In this document: in pieces, positions 49,907-61,620 of the stretch | Layout of the letters: each line of letters begins with the position of its first letter | Position numbering within the stretch: the first letter of the stretch is position 1 | Assembly (NCBI RefSeq): GCF_003945595.2 | Contig: NW_024104554.1 | Span: forward strand, 124,001 to 188,000 | DNA length: 64,000 bases | DNA from: Pipra filicauda | Lineage: Eukaryota; Chordata; Aves; Passeriformes; Pipridae | Direction: 5' to 3' | Position numbers and translations under genes: made by a program | The notes under the pieces: model-generated | Database searches by the model: none | Told to the model about the DNA's origin: nothing | The model's input: only the letters and a program-made list of their open reading frames with translations

Positions 49907-50036
49907 AAAAATATATATACTAAAGAGTGCAAATCTGGAAAACCTGGCTACCAGTTGACTTGCAGGAGCCACAGAGGGAGTGAAACAGCATCAGACACCT
50001 GCGATCAGCCAGCTCTTGACTGACAGATAAATCCAG
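49907..50036 (+). promoter_or_regulatory. Possible TATA promoter with non-coding exon
   Basis: aaaatatatatacta at 49907-49921 could act as a TATA box. About 20 bp upstream is tgtttatct, which fits forkhead and GATA sites. Downstream is a stretch of more balanced composition (about 49945-50036) ending ccag|gtac, a reasonable splice donor with GT at 50037. A strong-looking acceptor lies at 50588. No ATG-led coding sequence follows, so if real this would be a 5' UTR exon of an unidentified gene. Chance is a serious alternative. Confidence 0.25.
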
Positions 50037-50246
50037 GTACTTTTTATTTTTCTTTTGCCCTTTCTTTTTTTAACAGTGACCATTTTTATTCCATGTATTT
50101 CAAGAATTTCTTCAAATGAAGATAAAAGAAAATTTTGATCAGGTTACTGGTAAATTTTAAATTTTTACATGGTAGTTTTTGCTTGTAACATTCAGAAAGT
50201 TCCTTCAAATTACAGATTGTGATGAAAATGTGTTATAGTTGGTCTT

Positions 50247-50276
50247 TCTCTAAATATTACCTCTCTAAATATTACC
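50247..50276. repeat. 15-bp tandem duplication
   Basis: tctctaaatattacc occurs twice in a row, identical. Confidence 0.85.
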
Positions 50277-53200
50277 AACTCCACTATGCTTGAACTGAGA
50301 CAATTTTTAGACTGTTGATCCTTTTTTTTATTGACGAAACTTTACCATATTTCTAGGCTTGAAGCATTCGGTACTTTCATAGGGTATTCTTGAAAATGAA
50401 AAGTTTAAAAATGTGAATGACCTGAATTGTTCAAACTTAATTCATCTCTTCAGAAATTCTTGGACTTTATCTTCTATTACCAGAGTGCCTTCGACTTCTT
50501 TGTTTGCAAGGTCACATCTTTGTGGCATTTTATGAAGATAAAAATACTCCTTGGTGCCATGACCTTCTTGTTTTCTCTGTCTTCCCAGGGTCTATTTTAA
50601 TAGACTGCCACATAAACCTTTGACAGTGAAATTTGTTTTAATGTTGGATGGTGGTTACTTCATCCTCTATCACAAATTGTTATTTTTCCACTGGACTATT
50701 AAAGCTTTTCTTTTAGTGGACCTTTTGTATCAGTACATTCTTCCTTCTGTGCTTTCAGATAGGAAAGCTATCAAACCTTATCTTCCTTTTCTTTTTTTTA
50801 TTCTCTTTACATCTTTAGTTGTCTTGCATGATGCATAGTTGACTACTCAGTTGATTCAGCTTGGATTATTCTACATTTTACATCAATAAATTCAGCGTAT
50901 TTGAAATTTTTAAAATTACATTGATGAAACTGAATTCTTTAATGGATTGATATTTTAAGACATAAAGAAAGACATAATAGTTTTCTTATTCGAACACCTA
51001 AGGACTAAATATTCTTCCTTTTTTATCTAAGATATTAAAGTTATTTATACCTTTTGAGTTTCTAGATAATTTGATTAATTATTTTAACCGGGAACATAAT
51101 GAAGAGAAAGAGATGACAGTGCTTAAGTTTTAGTTGTTTTCACGGGTGTTGGAGCCTTTAAAACTTATAGAACCATGGTAGTTTTTGTTTGTTTGTTTGT
51201 TTTTTCTCTACTGTGACAGTGTGGCTGAAAATCAGCAACACCAGTGCTTCAGGTTACTGTCAGCTTGTTTATTTGTCTGTGGAAACTCTTGCTGTCAACT
51301 TTAATTCTTGTGAAGGTGAATTGCTTTCCTGCAAAGGTCTTAAGAAATCTCGTTTGTGTTTCTAAACTCGTGTTCTGTTTTACTAAAGTGCTTAACTCTA
51401 TGATAAACTTCAAAGACACGATCAGTGTATTACATTTATTGATTTCTGTGCCTAAAGAGAAGCCAAGTGGAGGCACCTCATTGAATCTGAACCTGTGATA
51501 GAAATGTTCCTAACACATAGGAGTAGCTTTATTTGCCAGGAAATTGGGTTCTATATGAAATTATAGTGATAAGCAGTATTTCTGACAAGTAATAAATATT
51601 CCTTTGTTATTTAGAAGAATACCCCATACTTAAGCACTTGGTGTGTATAAGTTTTAATTCTTATTGTTTTTATTTCAGAACCACAACACTCTTTACTATA
51701 GCATAAAGGTTTTCATTAAAACCAAGTGATTTTGATTGCTCTACATTGGCAAATCCATTGGCCTGCAAAGACTAGCTGTGTGTTAGTCATCCAGTAAGGA
51801 ACTGCTGTTTAGTATATGTCAAGCAAAGCCAAGTTTTTAGGATCAATGCTATGTTTTAAAATTCTGAGTACACAATTTGTAAACTACAAATTGTAAAATG
51901 AAGGACTAATTCAAATTCAAACTTCTCATGAGATGGGGATTATTAATACCAACACAGTGAGGGGACTTGGCCAACTTATTACAATCAATAAGAATTTGTT
52001 CATTCACCTTAATGCAAGCTGGAGCATGTCCTACTTCTCATATCCTGAATGACAGTGAAAATTTTTAGCTTAGTGCCTACTGACACTACAGTCATGGGTT
52101 TTGGCAGGAAGAATTTTAATGTTCTGTTAAAATACATTATGAAAACTAGAATAATCTGAAGTTTATAGTGAAAAACTAACACTTTTAAGAACACCGTTTT
52201 GCTGCAAAGTGTTACAGTTTATGTTTTAGCAGCTAGAAACACAAAAGAAATTTCAGTGGATACTTTGCTATGAGGAAAGGTAAGTAAAGGTGCATTACAT
52301 TAAAGATGAAATCTAGTTCAAGGACTGTGTCATTTAAACAGTAAAACAATTTAGTGAGTTGAAAGTGAAACAGGCATGTTGTACATAAAAGAAATTCTTG
52401 GTAATTGAAGAGGCTGTCATTACTTCTCAAAGTTATTTTAAAATCTATTTCTCATTTGTTTATTACAGACCTTTTAAATAATGAACAAAACAGATTTAGA
52501 AATGTTCATGTGTATCTTGAGCCCCAAATTAGTAGACAATTGTTTCCACAAAGCATAAAGTTTCTACTATTTGAAAAGCATCAATGATATTGTTTATTTT
52601 CATTTAAGAAACAGTAACAATTGGACGTTGAATTATATGCCATGAACAACACGACTAATTTATCAGAGGTCTTTATCTTCAGTTTTGGGCAGAGTGTTGC
52701 TTTGAGGAAGCATGTAAGAGAAAGCTGAAGGAGTAAACCACTATTGTTTTAAAGAAATTTAAACCCCCATTTATTTAGAAACAGTCTAATTTTTTATGAC
52801 TGATTTCAAAAGAAGAGAACTGTATTAGTTTGCCATTTTATATTTCTTTTTCTTTAACCCTTATGCTTCCAAATTTAAATGAGGATTTATCTTCAATTTT
52901 ATCTAAATGAGACCCAGTCAAGGGATTTATTTGTATGCAATACATGTGTGTTATTTAAGCAGTAATTGATGGTGATTCTTTTATTTCAATGCACTGTATG
53001 TTTTCCGTCTATCTTCTAAGCACTAATTTTAGAGCTTTATCTGTCCAACTTTGTAAATCAAGCAGCTGTCATAAAATGGAAAAATCTCATGCAATAGTCA
53101 AGTGTTTGCTATACTAAAAAAAAAAAAAACAACAACAAACCAGCAAAATACAAAAATACTTTTTGAGTTTTTTTTACTAGAGTTCAGTATTAACTGCAGC

Positions 53201-55983
53201 AGTAGTTGTAATTATGCACTGTTCATAAAAAAATTTCCATCCATTTTATATATTGCACTTCCATGGTTCTCCCTTTGTATTTCTAAGCACATAATGACCT
53301 ATTATGTATTTCCATTCAATATATTGTTGCTTATCTTGCATATTTTCAATGCAATAGACATGATTAAATCATTTTAACCAATGTGGCCCATGATAATGTT
53401 TTTATGGACTTCTAACCATTATCATTGCTCATACCTGTAGGTTCATTTCAGTTTGCTGTTGATTTTTCTTTTTTGAATAGAGCATTGGAACTGAATACAA
53501 TTTAACTGCCTAGACAACACTTATGTATGAAGTGAAAATATAATATTTTCTTTTCCATTCTTCAATGTCTTATTTTCCTTTTGTTTTTAATGCAAAAGAA
53601 ACCCTAAGTCCACCTGTATCAAGTCTTGAACTGCTATTTTCTACACTGATCTGAATTCCTTCTTGTGGACTACTGTATTCATAGAGGATGAGAATTTTGT
53701 TAGACTAGTTTGAGGGAGGCAAATATCCCTAGGAAAATGCTACTGAGTGTACATATTTCTCATGCATATCTATATTTTATAGGTCTTTGGTACAGTAAAA
53801 ATTATACCTTTTGAAGTTGTTGATCAACTTGTTAAATTTAAAAAGTTCATAAATTTATCAACAAAACTTTTGAGTTCAGCTGGTCATTATAAAATTCTGG
53901 AAATTATGGTTGATAAAATCACTAATTATGTGAAAAAAGCTTAATTAATTTGGTACTTTCAAGAAGTTATTTCTTCAGTTTTTGAGAAGACTCAACTGAG
54001 GCAATTGCTGTTCAGTTAGAAAACCCCAGAGGAAAATCTAATGTAGAAAACTGGAAATGGGGTATGGAGGTTTCAAAGAGAATTGATTATCATATTTGAT
54101 TTGTAGTAGAAGATGATAAAGTAAGTGGAAAATAGCATGTATGGAGCTACTTTCTGTGAAGTATAAAATTTCTGAAAAATAGAAAATAATGCTCAAACCA
54201 CTATATTCTAATTTTTAATACAATATATTTTAAAGGAATCTTAAACAGCCATATAGTTCCGTATTATTATTTCAGTGTCAATGTAGTTTTGCTTGTTAAT
54301 GTTCAAAGAGCAGTTGGTGTGAATAGCCATCAGGAAACAACAAATTCGTTTTTGCTGCTAAATAGAGTTTTTCATCACTGAGCACTGTTGAAATCTTTTG
54401 ATGGGTGAAAACTTGACAAGTTCAGTGGTAAAAAGTTAAAAAAAGGAAAAGCAAAACCCAACATAAGAAATAAAAAAAGTACAAGTAACTTTCATAATCT
54501 CTGCAATGATTTTCGTAGGGACACCCTAGGCTTTTTAATGTTGCTCTTTAAATGTTGCTGTAGCATTCTGTAGAGACATAGATGTATAGAAACACGTAAG
54601 GGCAGCTACCAAAAGGGTAAAAAAGGGTTATCTGAATGACATGCCAACACCATCCTAAATGTCTGAGGAGAAATAGTAATTTGAACCCAGCTACCACTAA
54701 AGTCTTAATGCTTTCTGGTTTGTGGGAATAAATGCATTAGCAATTGTGAGGTGTGTAAGGAAAGGTAAGGAAAACTCATATAAATTCTTGTGAAAGATTA
54801 AGGAATCTCTCCTAGCAAACTACTGATGTCTGAAACTGAAGTAAATAGTCTAAATATCAGAAAAATTATTAGCTTAACTAAAATATTTAGAAAGTTTATT
54901 CTCTGGAAAAATTTCAACTTAAGCTATCAATTTAAGCTATCTCATTCCATTTGCAGCCATTTTGCTGCACATAAAAAACTTTGAAGTATATGAAGAAATA
55001 GAAGAAATACTGTTAGACAGGATATAATTATGTGAAAAACTATTAACTGTTTTCTGAAAATAATTTTTCCCTACAAAAATGCTCTAAGGAGAACTTAGTT
55101 ATGTTTCTTTTGTTCAATTTTTTCTTTATTGAATTGTAATTGTGATAGGAGTGCAGTAACAAATACTTCAAGTTGGATGAGAGACCTTAGATATTCAGTG
55201 CTATTTTGTCTCCTTTTCCATTGGAATGACTGCATAGTTAATGAAACAGATTATTTAATGAAAATTCTTCTGATTTTTCCATGCGTCAAGAAAAGGTTAA
55301 ACACAGACATTACAAACTAATCGGATTTACTGACAAAAAAGTTGTTCAGAGGTAGTGGATAATGGATATAAGATGAAGAGAAACAAGACATCAGCAGCTT
55401 GCTAACTTATATTGTTGATCAAAAGTGCATGCTGTGACAGGAATGAATTCGGTTGTTGCAGTTCAGAATATATGAAATATGTAGTACTTCACTTCTAAGC
55501 AGCTTTTAAAGAGTTTGCATGTCAATTAGGTAGCTTATTGCCTTTTATGATATTTCTATACTGCCTTGCTCAACAAAATTTTTATTAAAAGTAGTAACAT
55601 TCCTTTTAAGTTTCCAAACTGTTGGGAAATGAGGGGGTGGTGGTTTTCTTTTCACATTGGCTATTTCCTTTTTTTTTATTTGCAATACTCTGAAGCTGTA
55701 TTTCTTTATAATTACAATTGTTCAACACATGTAAAGATTCATATACACACATATATTTTGATCCATAGATGCCTAATAGTATAGTCTACATTTCATTATT
55801 TTCTCTAACTAACTTGTTTCAAGGAGTCTATCATGAGTCCCACTTCCCAAGCCAGTCAAATTTGTCTATTACTTGTGTAGCTGGAGAGGTTTAGCTTGAG
55901 CCTGTTCCTCATCTTGTACTGTGGTGCTGTTTATTTTCAATACATGTTTGGTGGGACAGTTTATTTTTCTACCCTTTTGTCAA

Positions 55984-56882
55984 TCCAGTTCTGTGTAATA
56001 CTTTTATCAGTGATGTAGATGAGTGGATCAAGGGCACCCTCCGTCAGTTTGCAGGGGACACCAAGTTGACTGGCAGTGTTGATCTGCTGGAGGGTAGGAA
56101 GGCTTTGCAGAGAGATCTGGACAGGCTGGATCAATGGGCTGAGGCCAATGGTATGAGATTCAATAAGGCCAGTGCCAGGTCCTGCCCTTGGGTCACAACA
56201 ATCCCATGCAATGCTACAGCTTGGGGACAGAGTGGCTGGAAAGCTGCTTAGCAGAAAAGGACCTGGGGGTGCTGGTCAACAGCAGCTGAACATGAGCCAG
56301 CAGTGTGTACTGGTGGCCAAGATGGCCAATGACATCCTGGCTTGTACCAGAAAATAGTGTGGCCAGCAGGACCAAGGCAGTGATTGTCCCCCTGTACTCA
56401 GCACTGTGTGAGGGGGCCTCCAGTTCTGGGCCCCTCAATTCAGGAAGTGCTTTGAGGCCCCGGAGCATGTCCAGAGAAGGGCAATGGAGGTGGTGAAAGA
56501 GCTGGAGCACAGGCTTTATGAGATGTAGCTGAGGGAGCTGAGGTTGTTCAGCCTGAAGAAAAGAAGGGTTAGGGGGACCTTATTGGTCTCTACAATTACC
56601 TGAAATGAGACGTAGCAAGGTAAGCGTGAGGCTCTTCTCCCACATACAAGAAACAGGACAAGAGGAGACAACCTCAAGTTGCACCCGAGAAGATTTAAAT
56701 TGGATAGTAGGAAATATTTCTTCACAGAAATGGTTGTAAAGCACTGGAACAGGCCGCTAAAGGAAATGGAGGTATTTAAAAGGTGCGTAGATATGGCACT
56801 TAGGGACATGGTTTAGTGGTGGACTTGGCAGTGTTAGGTTAGTGATTAGACTTGGTGATCTTTGAGATCTTTCCCATCCTAG
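55984..56882 (+). mobile_element. CR1 LINE fragment, decayed
   Basis: About 0.9 kb of CR1 starting inside the RT just before motif C (atctttatcagtgatgtagatgag-like), continuing through the thumb region (GMRFNKA, in the open frame beginning 56066), the C-terminal segment and most of the 3' UTR. Motif C reads as a diverged gcaggggacaccaag rather than the Ala-Asp-Asp codons of the intact copy. Multiple frameshifts split it into short frames. The 3' end stops at about ttcccatcct without the usual terminal octamer repeats, so the tail is truncated or mutated. Confidence 0.9.
56066..56251 (+). pseudogene. CR1 ORF2 fragment downstream of motif C
   Basis: In this 61-codon frame, [20 protein letters not shown] and GMRFNKA match residues about 225-265 of the RT frame at 25001-25981. 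Similarity ends after GMRFNKA, where a frameshift takes over. It is non-functional. Confidence 0.8.
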
Positions 56883-59039
56883 TACCAGCTAGCTACTCAA
56901 GTACAATACTTTAGTATCCTAGGAGCTGGTCTGCATCTCCTGGTCTATTATGTCCTGCCCCTAGCCCCTAGGAAGTTTTAATCTAAGTTAAGGAGAGATG
57001 TGTTAAGCATGTGTTAGCTGTTGCCTTGCAGTTACATACAGCTTACAATAAATATATCTGACATCCTTTTTCTTTACTATACTGTTGGTATTTATAAGCC
57101 AAAGCAAAGCTTTGTTTCAGTTCTATGGTAAGTAGGTTTGAAAGTAGAGATGCATTTGGGTGACTGGGTTATATTTGTAGCTGGCTTGGCTTTGAGTGCC
57201 AAAGAAGGGTTTCTGCTCTGATTCATGTTGAAAAGAAGAGGATGAACTTATCCTTCATGATAAAAATCTTCTGACTCTGCCTGCCCCTGAAAATAAAAAT
57301 CGGCAGATGTTTATATGCTGAGGCAGAGAGAACCCAGCAACTAAGAATTCACATAGTGGCTGACTATGAAGTGTCTAATTCAAGAGGTTTGGCTTTACCT
57401 TTCTTTTAGGAGACATGAAAATGACAAGTATGTAGGGAAAACGTCTCCAATCTTTTATCTTCTTGTTCTTGGACATAACATAAGTGAATTACAGTTGCAC
57501 CATGGAGAGAAAATAATTTCTGTGCTAATGAAACTCTGAATTATTGACTCTTTTAGACTTGCTCTAGGAGGAGATGTGCCATGTGCCTTCTGGCTATAGA
57601 AGGCAGACAGAGCAACATTACACAAGATTGGTAGCAATATGTAGGTTTTTTTAGGTTGGTCACAATATACTGCATGGTTTGTCTAAGTAAATGGTATATT
57701 CAGTCTAATGGCACCAAATCCTAGGCTTTCCCAGTATATAAAAACTTACAAAATTAATTTTTTACATACTTCCCTTACTTCATATCATTGAATGTTGTGA
57801 ATATGCAGCATACTAAGGCTCTAAAGATATTAATAACATCAAAAGCAGGCCAATGACTCATTGGCTCACATATGATTTTCAGGGTTTAGGACTATTATAT
57901 TGGAAGCTCATGAGTGTTGTAAGAGAGGAAGGTGTTTTTAAAGCTTTGGGAAATCTAGTAGACCTGTTTTGTTTCAGTTTTGAAGTATGTTCATGGGGTA
58001 GGCGATATATTAATTTATTTTCAGGGAATATTTTGGTACTGTGAGTCTCAAATTACTTATGTAATTTGTAATTACTTATGTAATCATCAAGAGTGGAAGA
58101 ACAATATTTTTATTGAAGGTCTGGAACTTTTTTTTTCAGAAAATTTCTGAATTGTGGTACACACCTACAAAAATTACTGAAAGTAATAAATTCTAGTTTT
58201 CAGAAATGAATATATTTTTCAGTAAATGCTTTTTAATTCATACTCTATCCTTTATTTTTGTAGTTCTTGATCAGCAGGAAACTGGCAACTTTAAATATTT
58301 CCATTGAAGTGCATGTATTGAAAATAAGTGGTATGAGGATTTATTGGAGAACTTACGTGAAAGAAGTATTAACTAATTTCTTTAGTAGTTTTTTTTCATA
58401 CTACTGAAAACTAAAATACCAGTTTACTCTCCATGTGGTAGTGAATTCTAACTTTTTTTTTTTTTTTTGAAAGATCATGTTTAATTGTGCATGTCCAGCC
58501 AGAGAAAGATGTTTAGTTGCTCCGTTCCATTATTTAGTCAGTTGCTTCTGGCTTTACATTTGTTTTGAAGCTTTACTCTCCTGAGAGATTTATTTCTTCA
58601 GAATTCTAGATAAAGTACTTTTTCATCCTCTTTTTCAAATATTTTATTGATTTTTTTGGTTGTTCTTCTACAGAAAGTTTAAACAAGTTTAAACTTTTTT
58701 CTAAAGCTTCCTTTAGGAACTTCTTGTATAGTTCAGGAATTTCTGTGTTTATGGTGCTTTCTACAGACTGGCAGGCAAAATAAGTATATAAATGTAGTAA
58801 CACAATATTATCATGGTAACTCCCTTGATACTGTGTATGTGGGACTATTAAATCTCACTATTTAAATTATATAGAAGATTTAGCAAAACACAGGAGATCC
58901 CCTAATCTGTGGATGTCCTAACTATTGGTGAAAGAAGGGCCATGTATCCTCTTCTCAGGCAAATGTTGCCCATTTCAACAACTTTTAAAATATTTGGCTA
59001 TTTCAGGATTGGTAAGTAATTCCTCAGGACAAAAATTGT
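56883..59039. other. Unique AT-rich non-coding DNA
   Basis: No exon or repeat was recognised. A T16 run lies at 58453-58468. The minus open frame at 58803-58606 is Lys- and Leu-rich and motif-free. Confidence 0.55.
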
Positions 59040-59390
59040 CAGGGAGCAGCTTTGTGGAGGTGGGTGAGTTGAGAGCCAAGGGTGCCCAAAATGCAGACTG
59101 TGCCCTCATTGACAAGGCACAAGCTGGGTGAGCAGCATCGGGCTGATAGGAACCGTGTACAGCCCCAGACGAGCTGCCAACCAGGTTCAGGCTGCACACA
59201 GAGGCCACGTTAGAAGTGGACTCAAAACAGGCTCTGTGCACTCCAGGCCTGGAGGCCAAGCCCAGGCACCAGGGCTTGGAGAGCCCTTGTCTTGGAGCTC
59301 AAGCCCAGTCCAGCAGGAGGCTGGACTGCGTACAGGTGGTACATGTGCCAGCATTCAGGCAATGCCTGAGTGTACTCGAGGTTCTGACTG
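59040..59390. other. GC-rich island of unknown origin
   Basis: About 350 bp strikingly richer in G/C than both flanks, with overlapping open frames on both strands (59128-59391 plus, 59259-58975 minus), the palindrome ccaggcctgg and the inverted repeat tcaggca/tgcctga. An aataaatgcaaaataaataa stretch follows immediately to the right. It could be an LTR, a decayed retrogene or an isolated CpG-island remnant. I recognise no family. Confidence 0.4.
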
Positions 59391-61366
59391 AATAAATGCA
59401 AAATAAATAATTTAATAAACAGAAAACAACTGTGCTCATCACTTTTGCCCAGCCTCAATCACACTTTAATACAGTGAAAAAGGTATGAGAAAAAATATGA
59501 GTCATTGTGATCTGGACATGATTATGTTTGGCAGCAGTAGCCTTCTGAACCAATTCTAACTATTTCTTTATATTGTTTCAGCTAAATGTACTTGAACAAA
59601 AAAGTACTGTTCACCTGTTGCACTTACAGGTAAATTATGATTTTATATACAAGAACTTCTGTCTACCATGAGTATATTTCTATGTTTCCATTTCCAGTAT
59701 TTTAATAATATATAATATGTGAATTATTTTCTTTAGTATGTATGTTCCATATTTTTCAAAACACTCACACATAGAATCAGAGAATTGTTAAGATTGGAAA
59801 CTACTACTGTTAATTACTAGACATCAGTACAAAATATTTTTAAAAAGAAAACAGACCGTGATTACCATGTGCAAATAAGGTAGGAGAATAATTTAATTAG
59901 AAAAAACGAGTCCATATTTTCCAGCAGACTGGATGCCTCTTGTCTGTTTTACAAGGATAATAAGGCACTAATGTGGAAGCTGATTGAGAGAATGTTTACA
60001 AACTCTGTTCATTGAACTTGAGCTTTTTTTGAAAGAGATATGTCTGAAATTCAAAATAAACATATAAATAAGAAAAAGCATCTACACAAGGCTGTTCATC
60101 ACATACTTCTCAGAAATCATACACCTTAGACTGAATTTTCATTAGACAGAGGAGTTCATATGAATATTATATCCTTTCATTTTCAATTAATGTTTGATAA
60201 TCTAATCCATTTTAATTTGATAATTGTGAAGGAGTAAAGAAATGTGAGTGGCCTTACAATGTGCAGCCCTGTGCTTAGTATCACAAAGCTGCGATATACC
60301 TGCTGTTAGTTAAGCTATGTGCTGTCTCTGTATTCCTTTTTGCTTGTCTTTATAACATCAAATCAACAATGGCATCTTAACAATGATAGATGGAAAAAAG
60401 GAAAAACCTACCAAGTTACTTATTACTTCCAAACGAGGTTCTGAAAAGTATGTCATGGTCAGAAACTGTGCTTATGGGAAAACTCTTCCTTTATTTCTGT
60501 TCAGCTTGACATTTCACATGAAGGAAAGACAATTTGATTCCAGATGTCTGCAGCTCATCTGAAGAAATTTTTTCAGAAGTTGTTTTTTTAATTTAACACC
60601 ATTACGTCGTGAAATTATTTGTCTTCAACTTCTTAAGGAAATAATCAGTTGATCAGTCATTATGAAAGAACAGTTTCAAAGTTTTTAGCATTTCATCTGT
60701 TTTTCCTTTGCAACACTCAGTTGAGTAATTTTACATTTCTGTACATTTGCTAGTGTCTGGAGATAAAGCCAAGTAAAGTTTCTTCACAGTTTTTTTTCTG
60801 CCATGGCTGTGGAAACTAGAGGTGTCAGAGAGCAGCCTCCTGTGTCTCAGACTTTGAAACTTCTACAGTTCTTTAGCACTGGGAACATGTGCAACAACAG
60901 TGAACTCTGTTCCTGCCCTGCAAAACTTTGGAAAAGGAAGAGGTAATGAAGCCCACTGGTAGGAGCAGGTGTTACTGAGCCATGCCCAGGTGCATTATTT
61001 TTGTCCAATTTCAGTGTAGATGTTCCTTCTTGGGTATCTCCTCTCTATGTTAGCCTTACATATTGCACGTTGTCATTGAACCCTTTTGGAAGCTAAGCAT
61101 CTCCTGTGTCGGAGAGGGGGAAAATTGAAAATGGGAAAGTGAAAAAAATTCTTTATCTTGAAAGACAGTTGAATGGGTAAAGCAAAAGCTATGTGCACAA
61201 GCAAAGCAAAATCAGGAATTAATTCACTGTTTCCCTGGGCAGGCGGGTGCTCAGCCATTGCAAGAACAGCAGGGCTCTATCATGCTTAACAGTTACTGGG
61301 GAAGGCAAGCACCATAACTCCGAATGTCCTTCTGTGTTTTTCCCCCCAGCTTTTGTTGCTGTCCAT
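59391..61366. other. Unique AT-rich non-coding DNA
   Basis: Apart from a possible CR1 tail at 59769-59820, nothing was recognised. Confidence 0.55.
59769..59820 (-). mobile_element. Possible short CR1 3' tail
   Basis: cacatagaatcagagaattg followed by ttaagattggaaac and a later ttactag resembles the reverse complement of a CR1 3' end. It is only about 50 bp, so chance or a very truncated insertion are both possible. Confidence 0.45.
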
Positions 61367-61620
61367 GAACCGTGGTATGGAATGTCCCTTGTGCCAGTTG
61401 GGGTCAGTTGTCCTGGCTGTGTCCTGTCCTAAGTCCTTGTGCACCCTAAACCTCCTCACTGGAGGGGCAGTATGAGCAATAGAGGCAGCCTTGACTGTGT
61501 AAGCACTGCACAGCTAAAACAGTCCTGTGTTATCAACACTGTTCTGGCCACAAATCCAAAACACAGCACTACGTGAGCTGTTTTGAAGAAAATTAAATAT
61601 ATCCCGGCCAAAACCAGGAC
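61367..61620 (-). mobile_element. ERVL-type LTR, 5' (U3) portion only
   Basis: Read on the minus strand it begins GTCCTGGTTTTGGCCGGGAT, continues TTAATTTTCTTC, GTGCTGTGTTTTGGATTTGTG and GTGTTGATAACACAGGACTG, and reaches the U3 block ACATTCCATACC near 61367. The same order of blocks occurs in the LTR at 19579-20155 (about its first 250 bp). The downstream LTR half (TATA, ATTAAA, U5) is missing, so this is a truncated LTR. The left breakpoint is by eye, and no target duplication could be tested. Confidence 0.8.

Larger units (their letters stand above)
49546..55983. other. Unique non-coding DNA with a possible promoter
   Basis: A TATA-like promoter and possible exon lie at 49907-50036, a 15-bp tandem duplication at 50247-50276 and an A-rich run at 53116-53128. 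A polypyrimidine tract with AG at 50587-50588 looks like a good splice acceptor, but the sequence after it reaches stop codons quickly in all frames that I followed. No coding exon is supported. Confidence 0.5.

Noticed and set aside
50620..50838. 72-codon hydrophobic open frame after the polypyrimidine-AG at 50588
   Set aside because: It begins with TTG rather than ATG, matches no family, and its hydrophobicity follows from T-rich sequence.
58606..58803. Lys/Leu-rich 65-codon minus open frame resembling a coiled coil
   Set aside because: It is AT-rich with no homology that I recognise, and there is no start or splice context.
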